Source: Bacillota bacterium
GTDB lineage: Bacteria; Bacillota; Clostridia; Lachnospirales; Lachnospiraceae
DNA length: 64,000 nucleotides
Direction: 5' to 3'
Assembly (NCBI GenBank): GCA_023442465.1
Contig: JAEZZQ010000030.1
Location: forward strand, 186,001 to 250,000
Part shown: positions 51,328 to 60,077 of the stretch, piece by piece
Layout of the letters: the number at the start of each line of letters is the position of its first letter
How positions within the stretch are numbered: position 1 is the first letter of the stretch
Notes under the pieces: model-generated
The model's database searches: none
What the model was told of the DNA's origin: nothing
The model's input: the letters and a program-made list of their open reading frames with translations, nothing else
Translations under genes and position numbers: made by a program

Positions 51328-53658
51328 ATGCAGAAGGTGATCGTCGATACTAATGCTTATATATCGTCTATGATAATGGTTTTGCTAAGCTGTGCGGCTC
51401 GTGATTTCCTGATTCCGCTTTTTGTATGGAAAAATCATCTTAAGAACAAAAGCTATGCGTACCGTTTCTGGTTCTGCGTGATCACGCAGGCCAGCCTTCA
51501 GATTAATCTCGTACTCCTTCTTGGTTTTTTGGACATATGCAGCAGAGGAACGGTAATCGGCTGCAATATCGTTATTTATCTTCTGATTCTCTGGAACTTT
51601 TCGGATAAAAAGCTTTTCCGCCGTCTTAAGGGATGGTCCGACGCTTTCTGGGAGGCATACAGGAACGACAGGCTGGTCAGCTACCTTCTGCGTGAGGCCG
51701 CCGGATGGTGGAAGACGCTTATAAGAACAGCGGGCGGCTGGAGGATTTGGCGCTATATGCTGAAGCACCGGCTGGAAATTCTCCTTATGGCAGGATTGAT
51801 CGTATATAATATATGGTTTTTGACTTACAACGTTATGCAGTATCATTGCTATCAGTTTTCCGACATACCGGTACACCAGTCTTGGATTTATGAGCTGGAA
51901 CAGGGCAATTTGTTTTCTGACGGAATCTATCCCTTTGGAATGCATGCCATGACTTATATCATACGAGTGCTGTTTGGCTTGAACCTGCGTGAAATACTGC
52001 TCTATGCAGGGGCCTATCAGACGGTTCTGCTCTTCATCGGATTATTTATTCTGGCGAAAGAAATTTTCTATGGGAAATACACTCCGGTTACAGTAGTTGT
52101 GATTATCAGCCTGATGCTGAATCAGGGCCGCTACGCAGCTTCCCTTCCGCAGGAGGCAGGGATGTATGCAGTAGTAGGGATAGCTTATTTTATGATCAGG
52201 TATTTGCACGGAGATAAAAAGAAGTTTGTAATTGAAGGAGATTCCGGTTTTCGCAGAATATTCCGTGCGGGCTGCTATATCAATCGAAGATATATCCGCT
52301 CGGAGGAGATTCTCTTAATGCTCTGCGTAGGTCTGGTAATCGCATATCATTTTTATACAGCGATTGCGGCAATCTTCCTCGTGGCGGCGATAGGTATCGC
52401 CTATATTCCTAAAATATTTAAAAAGCAGTATTTCATTCCCCTATTGTTCTGCGGCATCATGGGAGCGTTCATCGCGGTACTTCCCATGGGTGCTTGCCTG
52501 GCAAAAGGAATCCCGTTTCAGGAATCCATGGCCTGGGCTACCAGCGTTATGACCGGAGAGGAATGGGTGGGCAGCGATCCCGATTACCAATCGGAGCTGG
52601 CACAAGCGCTTGATAGAGGCGATATAGGAGACTCCTTGGATACCGATGAGGAGGCAGAGGAGGAAACGGAAAAAGTGGAGGTAGACTATTCCTCCATGAC
52701 ACCGATGGAAATTCTCCGGTTTTATTTCAATGCGCTGATAAATTTCGGTATTCTTGCCATGTTCGGTTATGCTGCAATCCGGCTGATGTTCCTCTGCATG
52801 CTGTTTGGAGCTGTCTGCGCAGTGCTCTTCATGCTGCATAAGAAGACGAGATGCTATGGACACGATTACATGGCGATGATCATCAACATGATTATCCTCT
52901 GTACAATGGGAGCGGCACAGCAACTAGGGCTGATGGAGCTGATCGCGGCAGCGAGAGCCTCTACCTTTGCGGAGCCTTTCATCGGATTCATTTATATGCT
53001 GCCGGTAGATTTTGCTTTCCGTGTCTTGGGGACCTGGAAGAATAAGTATTACCAGGCTGTTTTAAATGTGATTTCGGCAGCAGTCTGCATAGGGACAGCT
53101 TATATGATCATTACCTTGGGCTGGTATCATTCCTTTTTCGATATTAATCAGGCGTATTATAACGAGTCGGAGTATCTGCTTAGAAATATAAGGAAGTCCT
53201 ATGAAAAAAATACCTTTACCATCGTATCGCCCACGGACGAATATTATGATGTGTTGGACTACGGCCGGCATACCCAGCTTTCAGAATTTATCAACATGGT
53301 AAATGGGAAGCAGGAGGCTTTTACCTTCCCTACGGAATATGTTTTCTTCTTCATAGAAAAAAAGGTCTTGCAGGACTATTTTTACGGGCCGGTAAACGTC
53401 GATTTGAAGTATGCAGCGATGGACTTCGTATATTTCGCCAATACACAGGATTATTATTTCGAAAGGGCGACGATAGAGTCTCAGGCATATTACTGGGCGC
53501 TGAAATTTAAACAGATGTATCCCCGCAACTTCAAGGTGTATTACGAAGATGATATTTATATCGCTTATATCATGAAACAGAATCCTTACAGTCCTTATGA
53601 CCTGCAGATAGATTATTTGTCGGATTATGCGGATGAGATAGAGTCGAACGGGTGGTAA
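51328..53658 (+). CDS. Large polytopic membrane protein, GT-C-like
   Basis: About 776 residues with roughly a dozen hydrophobic helices. After several helices an exterior loop has YHCYQFSDIPVHQSWIYELE and LFSDGIYPFGMHAMTYIIR, reminiscent of GT-C glycosyltransferases and polymerases that read lipid-linked sugars outside. Near residue 430 an acidic loop (DTDEEAEEETEKVEVD) interrupts the helices. The C-terminal 200 residues are soluble. It could be a polymerase or a polyprenyl-phosphate-sugar transferase working with the flippase. ATG 51328 is very close to GGAGG; GTG 51337 is an equally good start. Confidence 0.75.
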   Translation: MQKVIVDTNAYISSMIMVLLSCAARDFLIPLFVWKNHLKNKSYAYRFWFCVITQASLQINLVLLLGFLDICSRGTVIGCNIVIYLLILWNFSDKKLFRRLKGWSDAFWEAYRNDRLVSYLLREAAGWWKTLIRTAGGWRIWRYMLKHRLEILLMAGLIVYNIWFLTYNVMQYHCYQFSDIPVHQSWIYELEQGNLFSDGIYPFGMHAMTYIIRVLFGLNLREILLYAGAYQTVLLFIGLFILAKEIFYGKYTPVTVVVIISLMLNQGRYAASLPQEAGMYAVVGIAYFMIRYLHGDKKKFVIEGDSGFRRIFRAGCYINRRYIRSEEILLMLCVGLVIAYHFYTAIAAIFLVAAIGIAYIPKIFKKQYFIPLLFCGIMGAFIAVLPMGACLAKGIPFQESMAWATSVMTGEEWVGSDPDYQSELAQALDRGDIGDSLDTDEEAEEETEKVEVDYSSMTPMEILRFYFNALINFGILAMFGYAAIRLMFLCMLFGAVCAVLFMLHKKTRCYGHDYMAMIINMIILCTMGAAQQLGLMELIAAARASTFAEPFIGFIYMLPVDFAFRVLGTWKNKYYQAVLNVISAAVCIGTAYMIITLGWYHSFFDINQAYYNESEYLLRNIRKSYEKNTFTIVSPTDEYYDVLDYGRHTQLSEFINMVNGKQEAFTFPTEYVFFFIEKKVLQDYFYGPVNVDLKYAAMDFVYFANTQDYYFERATIESQAYYWALKFKQMYPRNFKVYYEDDIYIAYIMKQNPYSPYDLQIDYLSDYADEIESNGW

Positions 53659-53690
53659 AAATAAGCGAAACATGGGAAGGAAATAAAAAC

Positions 53691-54677
53691 ATGACAGATG
53701 AAAAAAAATTATGCGTCGCATATGCGGCCGATGATAACTATGCAAAATATCTGGGAATTTCCATGCTGTCCTTATTTCGCTCGAATGAGGGATTTGAGGA
53801 AATAGAAGTATTTGTGCTGGACTGCGGAATTTTAAAGGAAAATAAAAATAAGCTGCAATCTATTGCCAGGCAGTATAACAGAATGATTGGGTTCATTTCC
53901 ATGGAGGAGGCAGTATCCGGCCTGGATTTGCGCATGGGAGCCAGAAAAATATCTATCGCTTCCTATGCGAGGCTGTTTCTCGCATCGATTCTGCCAAAGA
54001 GTTGTACGAGGGTGCTGTACTTGGACTGCGACACTATCGTGCGGGGGAAGGTAGATGAATTCTGGAACGCGGATATGGAGGGATATTTGGTAGCCGGAGT
54101 GAGGGATACGGTGGACAGCTTTTTTCTGAAAAAAATAGGGCTGGATGAGGACGAGTATTATGTGAATGCAGGAATTTTGCTGATCGATCTGGAGGGCTGG
54201 AGAAAAGAGGAGCTGGAGCAGCGCTTTATAGCATTCATCCGGAAGTTTGAGGGTAATGTGCCGCATCACGACCAAGGCACCATCAATGGTGTATGCAGAA
54301 AGCGGAAGCTGGCAGTAAAGCCTTGTTTCAATGCGACGTCGAATATTTATTCTTTTTCGGCGAAGACCATACGGCGTATTTATTTCATGGACAACTTTTA
54401 CTCTCAGGAGGAACTTGACGAGGCGAAGAGCGATCCGGCGATTCTTCATTTTACTACCGGTTTGGTAGGGAGGCCGTGGGAGGAGAACTGTATTCATCCG
54501 ATGAAGAAGGAATATCTTAACGTGGCAGCGCTCTCCCCGTGGAAGGAGGATCCGCTTCTGCCGGATAGCAGGAAGTTTTCCGTAAAAGCGTTCTCGTGGT
54601 TTTACCGTCATATGCCTCTGTTTCTCTCGGAGGCAGCGTACCGGTCCGTCTGCTGGCTGACTCATATCAGAGAATAG
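53691..54677 (+). CDS. GT8-family glycosyltransferase
   Basis: About 328 residues. GT8 landmarks: LCVAYAADDNYAKYLGISMLSLF, YARLFLASILPKSCTRVLYLDCDTIV (DxD), YYVNAGILLIDLEGWR, HHDQGTINGVC, and PAILHFTTGLVGRPWEENC. Retaining galactosyl- or glucosyltransferase, LgtC/GspA-like. A downstream UDP-galactopyranose mutase hints that a galactose donor is used. The ATG at 53691 follows GGGAAGGA; the GTG at 53652 would overlap the previous gene. Last gene of the exopolysaccharide operon. Confidence 0.92.
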   Translation: MTDEKKLCVAYAADDNYAKYLGISMLSLFRSNEGFEEIEVFVLDCGILKENKNKLQSIARQYNRMIGFISMEEAVSGLDLRMGARKISIASYARLFLASILPKSCTRVLYLDCDTIVRGKVDEFWNADMEGYLVAGVRDTVDSFFLKKIGLDEDEYYVNAGILLIDLEGWRKEELEQRFIAFIRKFEGNVPHHDQGTINGVCRKRKLAVKPCFNATSNIYSFSAKTIRRIYFMDNFYSQEELDEAKSDPAILHFTTGLVGRPWEENCIHPMKKEYLNVAALSPWKEDPLLPDSRKFSVKAFSWFYRHMPLFLSEAAYRSVCWLTHIRE

Positions 54678-54775
54678 TCATAAATCATTGGTAAGATCGG
54701 TTAAAAGGGTATAAATATACAATTATTAAATTTTTATAACATATTTTGCAAACCGATGACCAAAAAACGTATATA

Positions 54776-54784
54776 TGTTATAAT
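54776..54784 (+). promoter_or_regulatory. Extended -10 promoter before the regulator gene
   Basis: TGTTATAAT (TGn followed by a perfect TATAAT at 54779-54784) with no good -35. It lies about 100 bases before the XRE-like gene. Confidence 0.5.
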
Positions 54785-54883
54785 GAAAAAGCCTTAATGG
54801 TGTATACATGTATGCTGGCGGGGCAAAATAGATGAAGGAACGAATATAAAAACACGAACAGAAAGACAGGAGGATGTTTAGGT

Positions 54884-55222
54884 ATGATAAAAGCAGAAAT
54901 TTTGAAAAAAGAAATTTTGTCACAGTACAAGAGCGTACGACAGTTTGCAATTGAGATGCAGATTCCGTACAGCACTTTGGTCACGGCTCTGGATAGAGGA
55001 ATTGAAGGAATGGCATATGGAACAGTAATTAAGATGTGCGATAAGCTGAATCTTAATCCGGTAGATTTTTCCTCTCTCGAAAAAGGGGCGGTGCTCGGCG
55101 AGAAGATTCTGGAGAATCGTGTTATGCAGTATTATGTGAAGCTGAATAAGACGGGGCGCAAGAAGGTTCTCGAGCTGATGGAGGACTACGTGCAGTTAGA
55201 TAAATATCAGATGAAAGAGTAA
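54884..55222 (+). CDS. XRE-like helix-turn-helix regulator
   Basis: 112 residues. An N-terminal HTH (about 10-65) reads KSVRQFAIEMQIPYSTLVTALDRG with MAYGTVIKMCDKLNLNP, the Cro/C1 pattern. The C-terminal 45 residues are helical and probably dimerise. AGGAGG lies 10 bases before the ATG. It is expressed from its own extended -10 promoter and may regulate glf or the preceding glycan operon; targets unknown. It is followed 32 bases later by glf. Confidence 0.85.
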   Translation: MIKAEILKKEILSQYKSVRQFAIEMQIPYSTLVTALDRGIEGMAYGTVIKMCDKLNLNPVDFSSLEKGAVLGEKILENRVMQYYVKLNKTGRKKVLELMEDYVQLDKYQMKE

Positions 55223-55254
55223 AAAGGCTTCAGCTTAGCCTATGAGGAAATTTT

Positions 55255-56382
55255 ATGCATTACGATTACTTGGTAGTAGGAGCCGGCTTATTCGGGGCGG
55301 TATTCGCCTGTGAGATGAAAAAGCATGGGAAAACGTGTCTGGTCATAGATAAGAGGGAGCATATTGCCGGAAACATTTATACGGAAAAGGTACTGGGGAT
55401 TAATGTTCATAAATATGGAGCCCATATTTTTCACACATCCGATAAAAGAGTATGGGATTATGTAAACCAATACGCCGAATTTAACAGATTTGTGAATTCG
55501 CCGGTGGCAGTATATAAGGATGAATTATACAACCTTCCGTTTAACATGAATACGTTCAGCAAGATGTGGGGAGTACGGACTCCGGCGCAGGCTAAGGAGA
55601 AAATCGAATCCCAGATTGCCGGCTTGGACATTGGGCAGCCTTCGAATCTGGAGGAACAGGCCTTGTCGCTGGTAGGACAAGATGTGTATGAAAAGCTGAT
55701 CAAGGGCTATACCGAAAAGCAATGGGGCAAGGACTGCAAGGATTTGCCGGCATTTATTATCAAGAGACTTCCTCTTAGGTTTATCTTCGACAACAACTAT
55801 TTTAACGATTTATATCAGGGAATTCCTGTGGGCGGCTATACGGCAATTGTAGAAAAGCTCCTGAAGGGAATCGATGTCCGTACCGGTACGCAGTATAGGG
55901 CATTTCTGAAAGAAAATGAGTTATCGAAGGAGGTTTCTTTTGGGAAGGTGCTTTATACGGGCATGATCGATGAGTATTATGATTATCGTCTGGGTACTTT
56001 GGAATACCGTTCCCTGCGTTTTGAAGAAGAAGCACTTTCCGATTGTGATAATTATCAGGGAAATGCGGTAGTCAACTATACAGAAAGGGAGGTTCCGTAT
56101 ACGAGAATTATCGAGCACAAGCATTTCGAGTTCGGTACTCAGCAAGGGACCGTCATTACAAGGGAGTATCCGGCGGAGTGGAAGCCGCAGGACGAGCCCT
56201 ATTATCCGGTAAACGATGCGAGAAATGATGAGCTGTTCAGACAATATGAAGAGCTGGCTCGCCAGGAAGAAAACGTGTTGTTCGGAGGCCGTTTGGGACA
56301 GTATAAATATTATGACATGGATAAGGTGATCGTTCAGGCGCTTTCTATGGCGGAGGAGCAACTGCGCGGCAGCAGAGCTTGA
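55255..56382 (+). CDS. glf: UDP-galactopyranose mutase
   Basis: 375 residues, full length. FAD-binding GAGLFG at 9-14, VIDKREHIAGNIYTE, NVHKYGAHIFHTSDKRVWDYV, YTEKQWGKDCKDLP, and the late VNYTEREVPYTRIIEHKHFE and TREYPAEW, all UGM signatures. It converts UDP-galactopyranose to UDP-galactofuranose in the cytoplasm, implying galactofuranose in a surface glycan of this strain. GAGGAAA precedes the ATG. The gene ends at a strong hairpin terminator. Confidence 0.95.
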   Translation: MHYDYLVVGAGLFGAVFACEMKKHGKTCLVIDKREHIAGNIYTEKVLGINVHKYGAHIFHTSDKRVWDYVNQYAEFNRFVNSPVAVYKDELYNLPFNMNTFSKMWGVRTPAQAKEKIESQIAGLDIGQPSNLEEQALSLVGQDVYEKLIKGYTEKQWGKDCKDLPAFIIKRLPLRFIFDNNYFNDLYQGIPVGGYTAIVEKLLKGIDVRTGTQYRAFLKENELSKEVSFGKVLYTGMIDEYYDYRLGTLEYRSLRFEEEALSDCDNYQGNAVVNYTEREVPYTRIIEHKHFEFGTQQGTVITREYPAEWKPQDEPYYPVNDARNDELFRQYEELARQEENVLFGGRLGQYKYYDMDKVIVQALSMAEEQLRGSRA

Positions 56383-56405
56383 ATGTGAGATTGCAAATAA
56401 AGTTC

Positions 56406-56453
56406 AAAAAGGGATAATTATCGGAAGAAATGTTCCGGTAATTATCCCTTTTT
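56406..56453. terminator. Strong two-way terminator between glf and lacI-type gene
   Basis: A 21-bp stem (56406-56426 with 56433-56453, one T-G wobble) with A-tract and T-tract edges sits between two convergent genes. It can stop transcription from both sides. Confidence 0.9.
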
Positions 56454-56487
56454 GAGTATAAGAGCAATTGGCGGAGCCAGTTGCTCA

Positions 56488-57510
56488 TTACTTTCGTAAA
56501 GGCTGCGTGGACTGCCCTTGCATTACGATAGGAAGGGTGGTATAGCTTTGGACAAGTAAAGAGGGATTCTTCAGTTTCCTTAAAATGGTGGCACCTGCCT
56601 GTACCCCCATATCGTAGACGTTGATGTCGATTACCGTAGGCTTGGGAGATAGGATACCGGAATAGGGATATGTGTCGAAAACGAGCAGGGCAACTTCTTC
56701 GGGGACCTTAAGCTTCAGCTTTTCCACCGCTTTTATCACACCCAGGGCAATGGTATTGTTTTCGCAGACGATTGCCTGCGGAGGACGATGGGAGATGAGC
56801 ATGGAATAGGCAGCCTCACAGCTCTCCGAGATGGAGGAATCGGTATAGCCGATATGTGCATCAGGAATATGGTAGCCGTATTCGTACATCCCGCCGATAA
56901 AGCCTTTTTGCCGCTGCATGGAAATATAGTCAGTTTTCCTGCCTCCGATAAAGGCCACATCCTTGTAGCCGCAGGAAATCATATGCTTCGCCGCAAATTG
57001 TCCGGCAAGGCCGTGATTGGTATCGATCCAGCAAAGGCTGCTTTCGAAGCCGGGGTGGCCAATGATGATGTGAGGGTAGTTCTGCTGCGTTATCGATTTG
57101 GAAAGCTCCTTAGTCACTGCAGAGCCGTGTATAATCAGGCCGTCGGCGCATTTTCCTTCAATCACATTATGTACGCTTTCGCCGGGATAGGCTTCGTCAG
57201 AGATGTCCACCAGAGCCAAAGTGTAATTATGCTTGGTCAGCTCCTTGTGCACGCCGCACATAATATCGAACATATGCGGATTGCGGTACGCCTCGTCCTT
57301 GCCGAGAGAGGTGAGGTATACGATATTCCGCGTAGATTTTCTGGCGAAGCTGACGGCCCTGGCATTGGGAGTATAGTTTAATTTGGCGATAGCCGCATTG
57401 ACGCGGGCGGTGGTTTCCGGAGAAATAGTGGTCCAGTGGTTCAGCACCTTGGAAACAGTGGAAGTAGACACACCGGCTTCTTTGGCGACGTCATTGATTG
57501 TAACTGGCAT
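56488..57510 (-). CDS. LacI-family transcriptional regulator
   Basis: 340 residues. The N-terminal HTH VTINDVAKEAGVSTSTVSKVLN (3-24) and hinge region NYTPNARAV are canonical; the rest is a periplasmic-binding-like sugar sensor (IVYLTSLGKDE, LIIHGSAVTKEL, AIVCENNTIALGVIKAVEKL, TVIDINVYDMGVQAG). It is divergent from the maltodextrin transporter operon and most likely represses it in the absence of its sugar; it shares the 57511-57751 spacer with it. GGAGCACG-type ribosome site just upstream. Confidence 0.95.
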   Translation of the reverse strand: MPVTINDVAKEAGVSTSTVSKVLNHWTTISPETTARVNAAIAKLNYTPNARAVSFARKSTRNIVYLTSLGKDEAYRNPHMFDIMCGVHKELTKHNYTLALVDISDEAYPGESVHNVIEGKCADGLIIHGSAVTKELSKSITQQNYPHIIIGHPGFESSLCWIDTNHGLAGQFAAKHMISCGYKDVAFIGGRKTDYISMQRQKGFIGGMYEYGYHIPDAHIGYTDSSISESCEAAYSMLISHRPPQAIVCENNTIALGVIKAVEKLKLKVPEEVALLVFDTYPYSGILSPKPTVIDINVYDMGVQAGATILRKLKNPSLLVQSYTTLPIVMQGQSTQPLRK

Positions 57511-57636
57511 AGGATACGTGCTCCTTCGAAATTATTTACAAAATTAATGTTATAGTATAGCGTTTTCCTAACAAAGTCAAACAAAATACACAAAAAACTA
57601 TTGTGGACAAAAGGATAAAATGGTAGAAATAACTTA

Positions 57637-57686
57637 AACAATTGTTGAAATACATAGCAAATAAAATGTGTTTAGGAAAATTTTCC
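57637..57686. promoter_or_regulatory. Candidate operator palindromes in the divergent control region
   Basis: Two perfect palindromes lie between the LacI gene and the transporter operon: AACAATTGTT (57637-57646) and GGAAAATTTTCC (57675-57686). The classic LacI central CG is absent from both. A GATAAT (57721-57726) could be a -10, but no good -35 is paired with it. Confidence 0.35.
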
Positions 57687-57751
57687 AAAAAAATATATTT
57701 TTTGATGCAACGAAATTAAAGATAATTGATGTATAAGAAGGGAGCAGCAAA

Positions 57752-59071
57752 ATGAAAAAGAGAATTAGTTTAATCATGTGCGGTCTGCTTACAGCGGGCG
57801 CATTATTCGGCTGCGGAAGCGCGGCTCAGACGCAGACCGCTACGGTGGATGACAGTACGGAGACTAGCAAAGCAGAAGCAGTATCTTCAACGGATGAAGG
57901 CACAGAGGCGGCAGGCACAGGAGAGCAGGCGAGTGCAGAACCGACAGAAATCAAGATTTGGCACGACGCAGATGAGGCAATTATGCAGACGATCGCAGAC
58001 AATGTAAATGAGGCATTGGCGGATAAACAGATCACCGTCAGCTTCGAGAAAAAAACCGGACTTACCGATCAGCTTAAGCTGTATGGAAACGATGCGGCAA
58101 ACGGTCCCGATATGTATTTCTATGCTCATGACTCGCTTGGTACTTTCATTGAAATGGGCATACTTTCTCCCATTGGGGATATGGTGGATGCAAGTGTCAT
58201 GGGAGATTTGCTGCCGATGACGGTGGAAGCAGGTATCTATGGCGATGAGCAGTATTTTATGCCGGTTTATTTTGAAACATTGCTGTTTATGTACAACAAA
58301 GAGTTGTGGAATGGAGAAGTGCCGTCTTCGACAGAGGATCTGTATGAGTACATGAGTGCGAATACGGATGCGGCAGCAGGTACCTTTGCGGTTGTCAATC
58401 AGCATTCCACTGCATACAACGTAGCACCTTTTATCAACGCCTTCGGCGGATATATCATAGATAAAGAAGGCAATCCCGGACTGAATGTTCAGGAGACAAA
58501 GGATGCTATCGAGTATAATAAGAAATTTGCTGCGTTACAGGCGGACGGAGACTATAACACGGTAACTACGCTGTTCAATGAGAAAAAAGCGGCAGCAATT
58601 ATCGGAGGGCCCTGGCTCATCTCGGGCATCAAAGATGCGGGTATAGATTTAGGAATAAAATCACTTTCCGATTTTACCTTACCGAACGGAAAGGGCTTGG
58701 CTCCTTATTCCGGCGTTCAGGGAATCGGCGTATTGAAGCATGCGGCGGAGAATAAGAAGGGAGCAGTGGCTGAGGTGCTGGCGGCGATAGTGTCTCCGGA
58801 GGTAGGAATTGCTCTTGCCAACAATTTCAATTGTGCTCCTGCCAACGTCAAGGCCTACGAGGACTCAAACGTGGCTTCCAACGAAATGATTATGGCGATG
58901 AAGACTACTGCGGATACAGCGCAGCCTATGCCTAACATTCCGCAGATGAGCGTGATGTGGGATCCGGCGGAAAAACTTCTTGCGGCGGTGAACAAATCTG
59001 GTGAGGATGTGAATACGGCGGCTGAGGAATTCGAGAAGCAGGCAGAGACCGCAATTGCAGATATGCAGTAA
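57752..59071 (+). CDS. Maltodextrin-type ABC substrate-binding lipoprotein
   Basis: 439 residues. Lipoprotein signal peptide with lipobox ALFGC, then a Thr/Glu/Ala-rich linker, and an SBP_bac type-1 domain: IKIWHDADEAIMQTI, GPDMYFYAHDSLGTFIEMG, YFMPVYFETLLFMYNKEL, AAIIGGPWLISGIKD and IPQMSVMWDPAEKLL. It resembles MalE/MdxE and would bind maltose or longer alpha-glucans outside the membrane. AGGGAG-type ribosome site. First gene of the operon. Confidence 0.93.
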   Translation: MKKRISLIMCGLLTAGALFGCGSAAQTQTATVDDSTETSKAEAVSSTDEGTEAAGTGEQASAEPTEIKIWHDADEAIMQTIADNVNEALADKQITVSFEKKTGLTDQLKLYGNDAANGPDMYFYAHDSLGTFIEMGILSPIGDMVDASVMGDLLPMTVEAGIYGDEQYFMPVYFETLLFMYNKELWNGEVPSSTEDLYEYMSANTDAAAGTFAVVNQHSTAYNVAPFINAFGGYIIDKEGNPGLNVQETKDAIEYNKKFAALQADGDYNTVTTLFNEKKAAAIIGGPWLISGIKDAGIDLGIKSLSDFTLPNGKGLAPYSGVQGIGVLKHAAENKKGAVAEVLAAIVSPEVGIALANNFNCAPANVKAYEDSNVASNEMIMAMKTTADTAQPMPNIPQMSVMWDPAEKLLAAVNKSGEDVNTAAEEFEKQAETAIADMQ

Positions 59072-59081
59072 GAAATGGGGT

Positions 59082-59108
59082 CACTGTTCAGCCGTAGGCT
59101 GCATAGTG
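59082..59108 (+). repeat. Short intergenic hairpin repeat
   Basis: CACTGTTCAGCC-GTA-GGCTGCATAGTG, a near-perfect 12-bp stem in the spacer between the binding-protein and first permease genes. It is related to the hairpins at 60031-60064 and 51286-51306 and could tune message decay, as REP-like hairpins do after malE in enteric bacteria. Confidence 0.5.
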
Positions 59109-59138
59109 GCGAAATGAGGAAGAAACAGAGGATTAAAT

Positions 59139-60026
59139 ATGAGAAGAAGTAATAAAATGCTGCCCTGGCTCTACAGCCTGCCTGCCCTTATGCTGGTGGG
59201 GATGATCATTGTATTTCCGATTCTATACACGGGATACATTTCACTTACCAATATGAATTTGTTTCATTGGTTCGATTTCGAAATCATAGGTCTTTCAAAC
59301 TATGCAAGGGCCTTGCTTAAGCTGGATTCGGGATTTCTATCCGCTCTGCTTACGACGATTTTGTGGACTGTGGTAAACATTGTGCTCCAGGTCGTGCTTG
59401 CTTACTTCATTGCATTGGCGCTCAATGCGCAGGGGCTGAAGCTCAGCCGTCTTTACAAAACGCTTCTCATGTTTCCGTGGGCGATGCCGGCATATGTTTC
59501 CATACTTCTTTGGAGAGTGGGAATGTACAATACGGAGTTTGGACTGCTGAATAAACTTCTGGCAGCCATAGGACTGGAAAAGGTAAACTTTTTATCCGAA
59601 AATGTGCCGGCATTTATATCCTGCCTCGCCTTGAATCTATGGATGGCGCTGCCGTTTATGATCATGATGATAGACGGCGCGCTGCAAAGCATCGATAAAA
59701 GCTATTACGAAAGCGCTCAGTTAGATGGCGCGGGATTTCTGGCCAAGAATATTTATATAACGGTTCCGGCGCTTAGAGGAATCATTGCACCGGCGGTCAT
59801 CATGACCACGTTTACGACCTTTAAGCAATTCGACATCGTGTACCTTCTGACGATGCAAAAGGGCGCGCTGTCAGGAGCGACCTTGCAGACGATTATTACA
59901 TATGCCCACCAAAATGCGTTTGTATCGAATAACTATGGTTTATCCTCTGCGGTTTCTATCATAATCTTCATGCTGATCATATGTTTTTCGATGGGAACGA
60001 ACAAGGGACTGAAAGAAGAGGACTAG
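59139..60026 (+). CDS. ABC transporter permease, MalF-like
   Basis: 295 residues, six membrane helices. The EAA loop is present as YYESAQLDGAGFLAKNIYITVPALRGIIAPA, which contacts the ATPase. The first of two permeases for the upstream binding protein. Shorter than enteric MalF, as usual in Firmicutes. It starts at the ATG 59139 after GAGGATTA. Confidence 0.94.
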   Translation: MRRSNKMLPWLYSLPALMLVGMIIVFPILYTGYISLTNMNLFHWFDFEIIGLSNYARALLKLDSGFLSALLTTILWTVVNIVLQVVLAYFIALALNAQGLKLSRLYKTLLMFPWAMPAYVSILLWRVGMYNTEFGLLNKLLAAIGLEKVNFLSENVPAFISCLALNLWMALPFMIMMIDGALQSIDKSYYESAQLDGAGFLAKNIYITVPALRGIIAPAVIMTTFTTFKQFDIVYLLTMQKGALSGATLQTIITYAHQNAFVSNNYGLSSAVSIIIFMLIICFSMGTNKGLKEED

Positions 60027-60030
60027 AGGG

Positions 60031-60064
60031 CTGCTATAAAGCCGCAGGCTGAATAGTAACAGTA
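60031..60064 (+). repeat. Short intergenic hairpin repeat
   Basis: AGCC-GCA-GGCT with flanking CTAT/ATAG pairing in the spacer between the two permease genes. Similar to 51286-51306 (AGCC-ATC-GGCT, GAATA) and to 59082-59108. Confidence 0.4.
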
Positions 60065-60077
60065 AAGGAGCTTAGTT

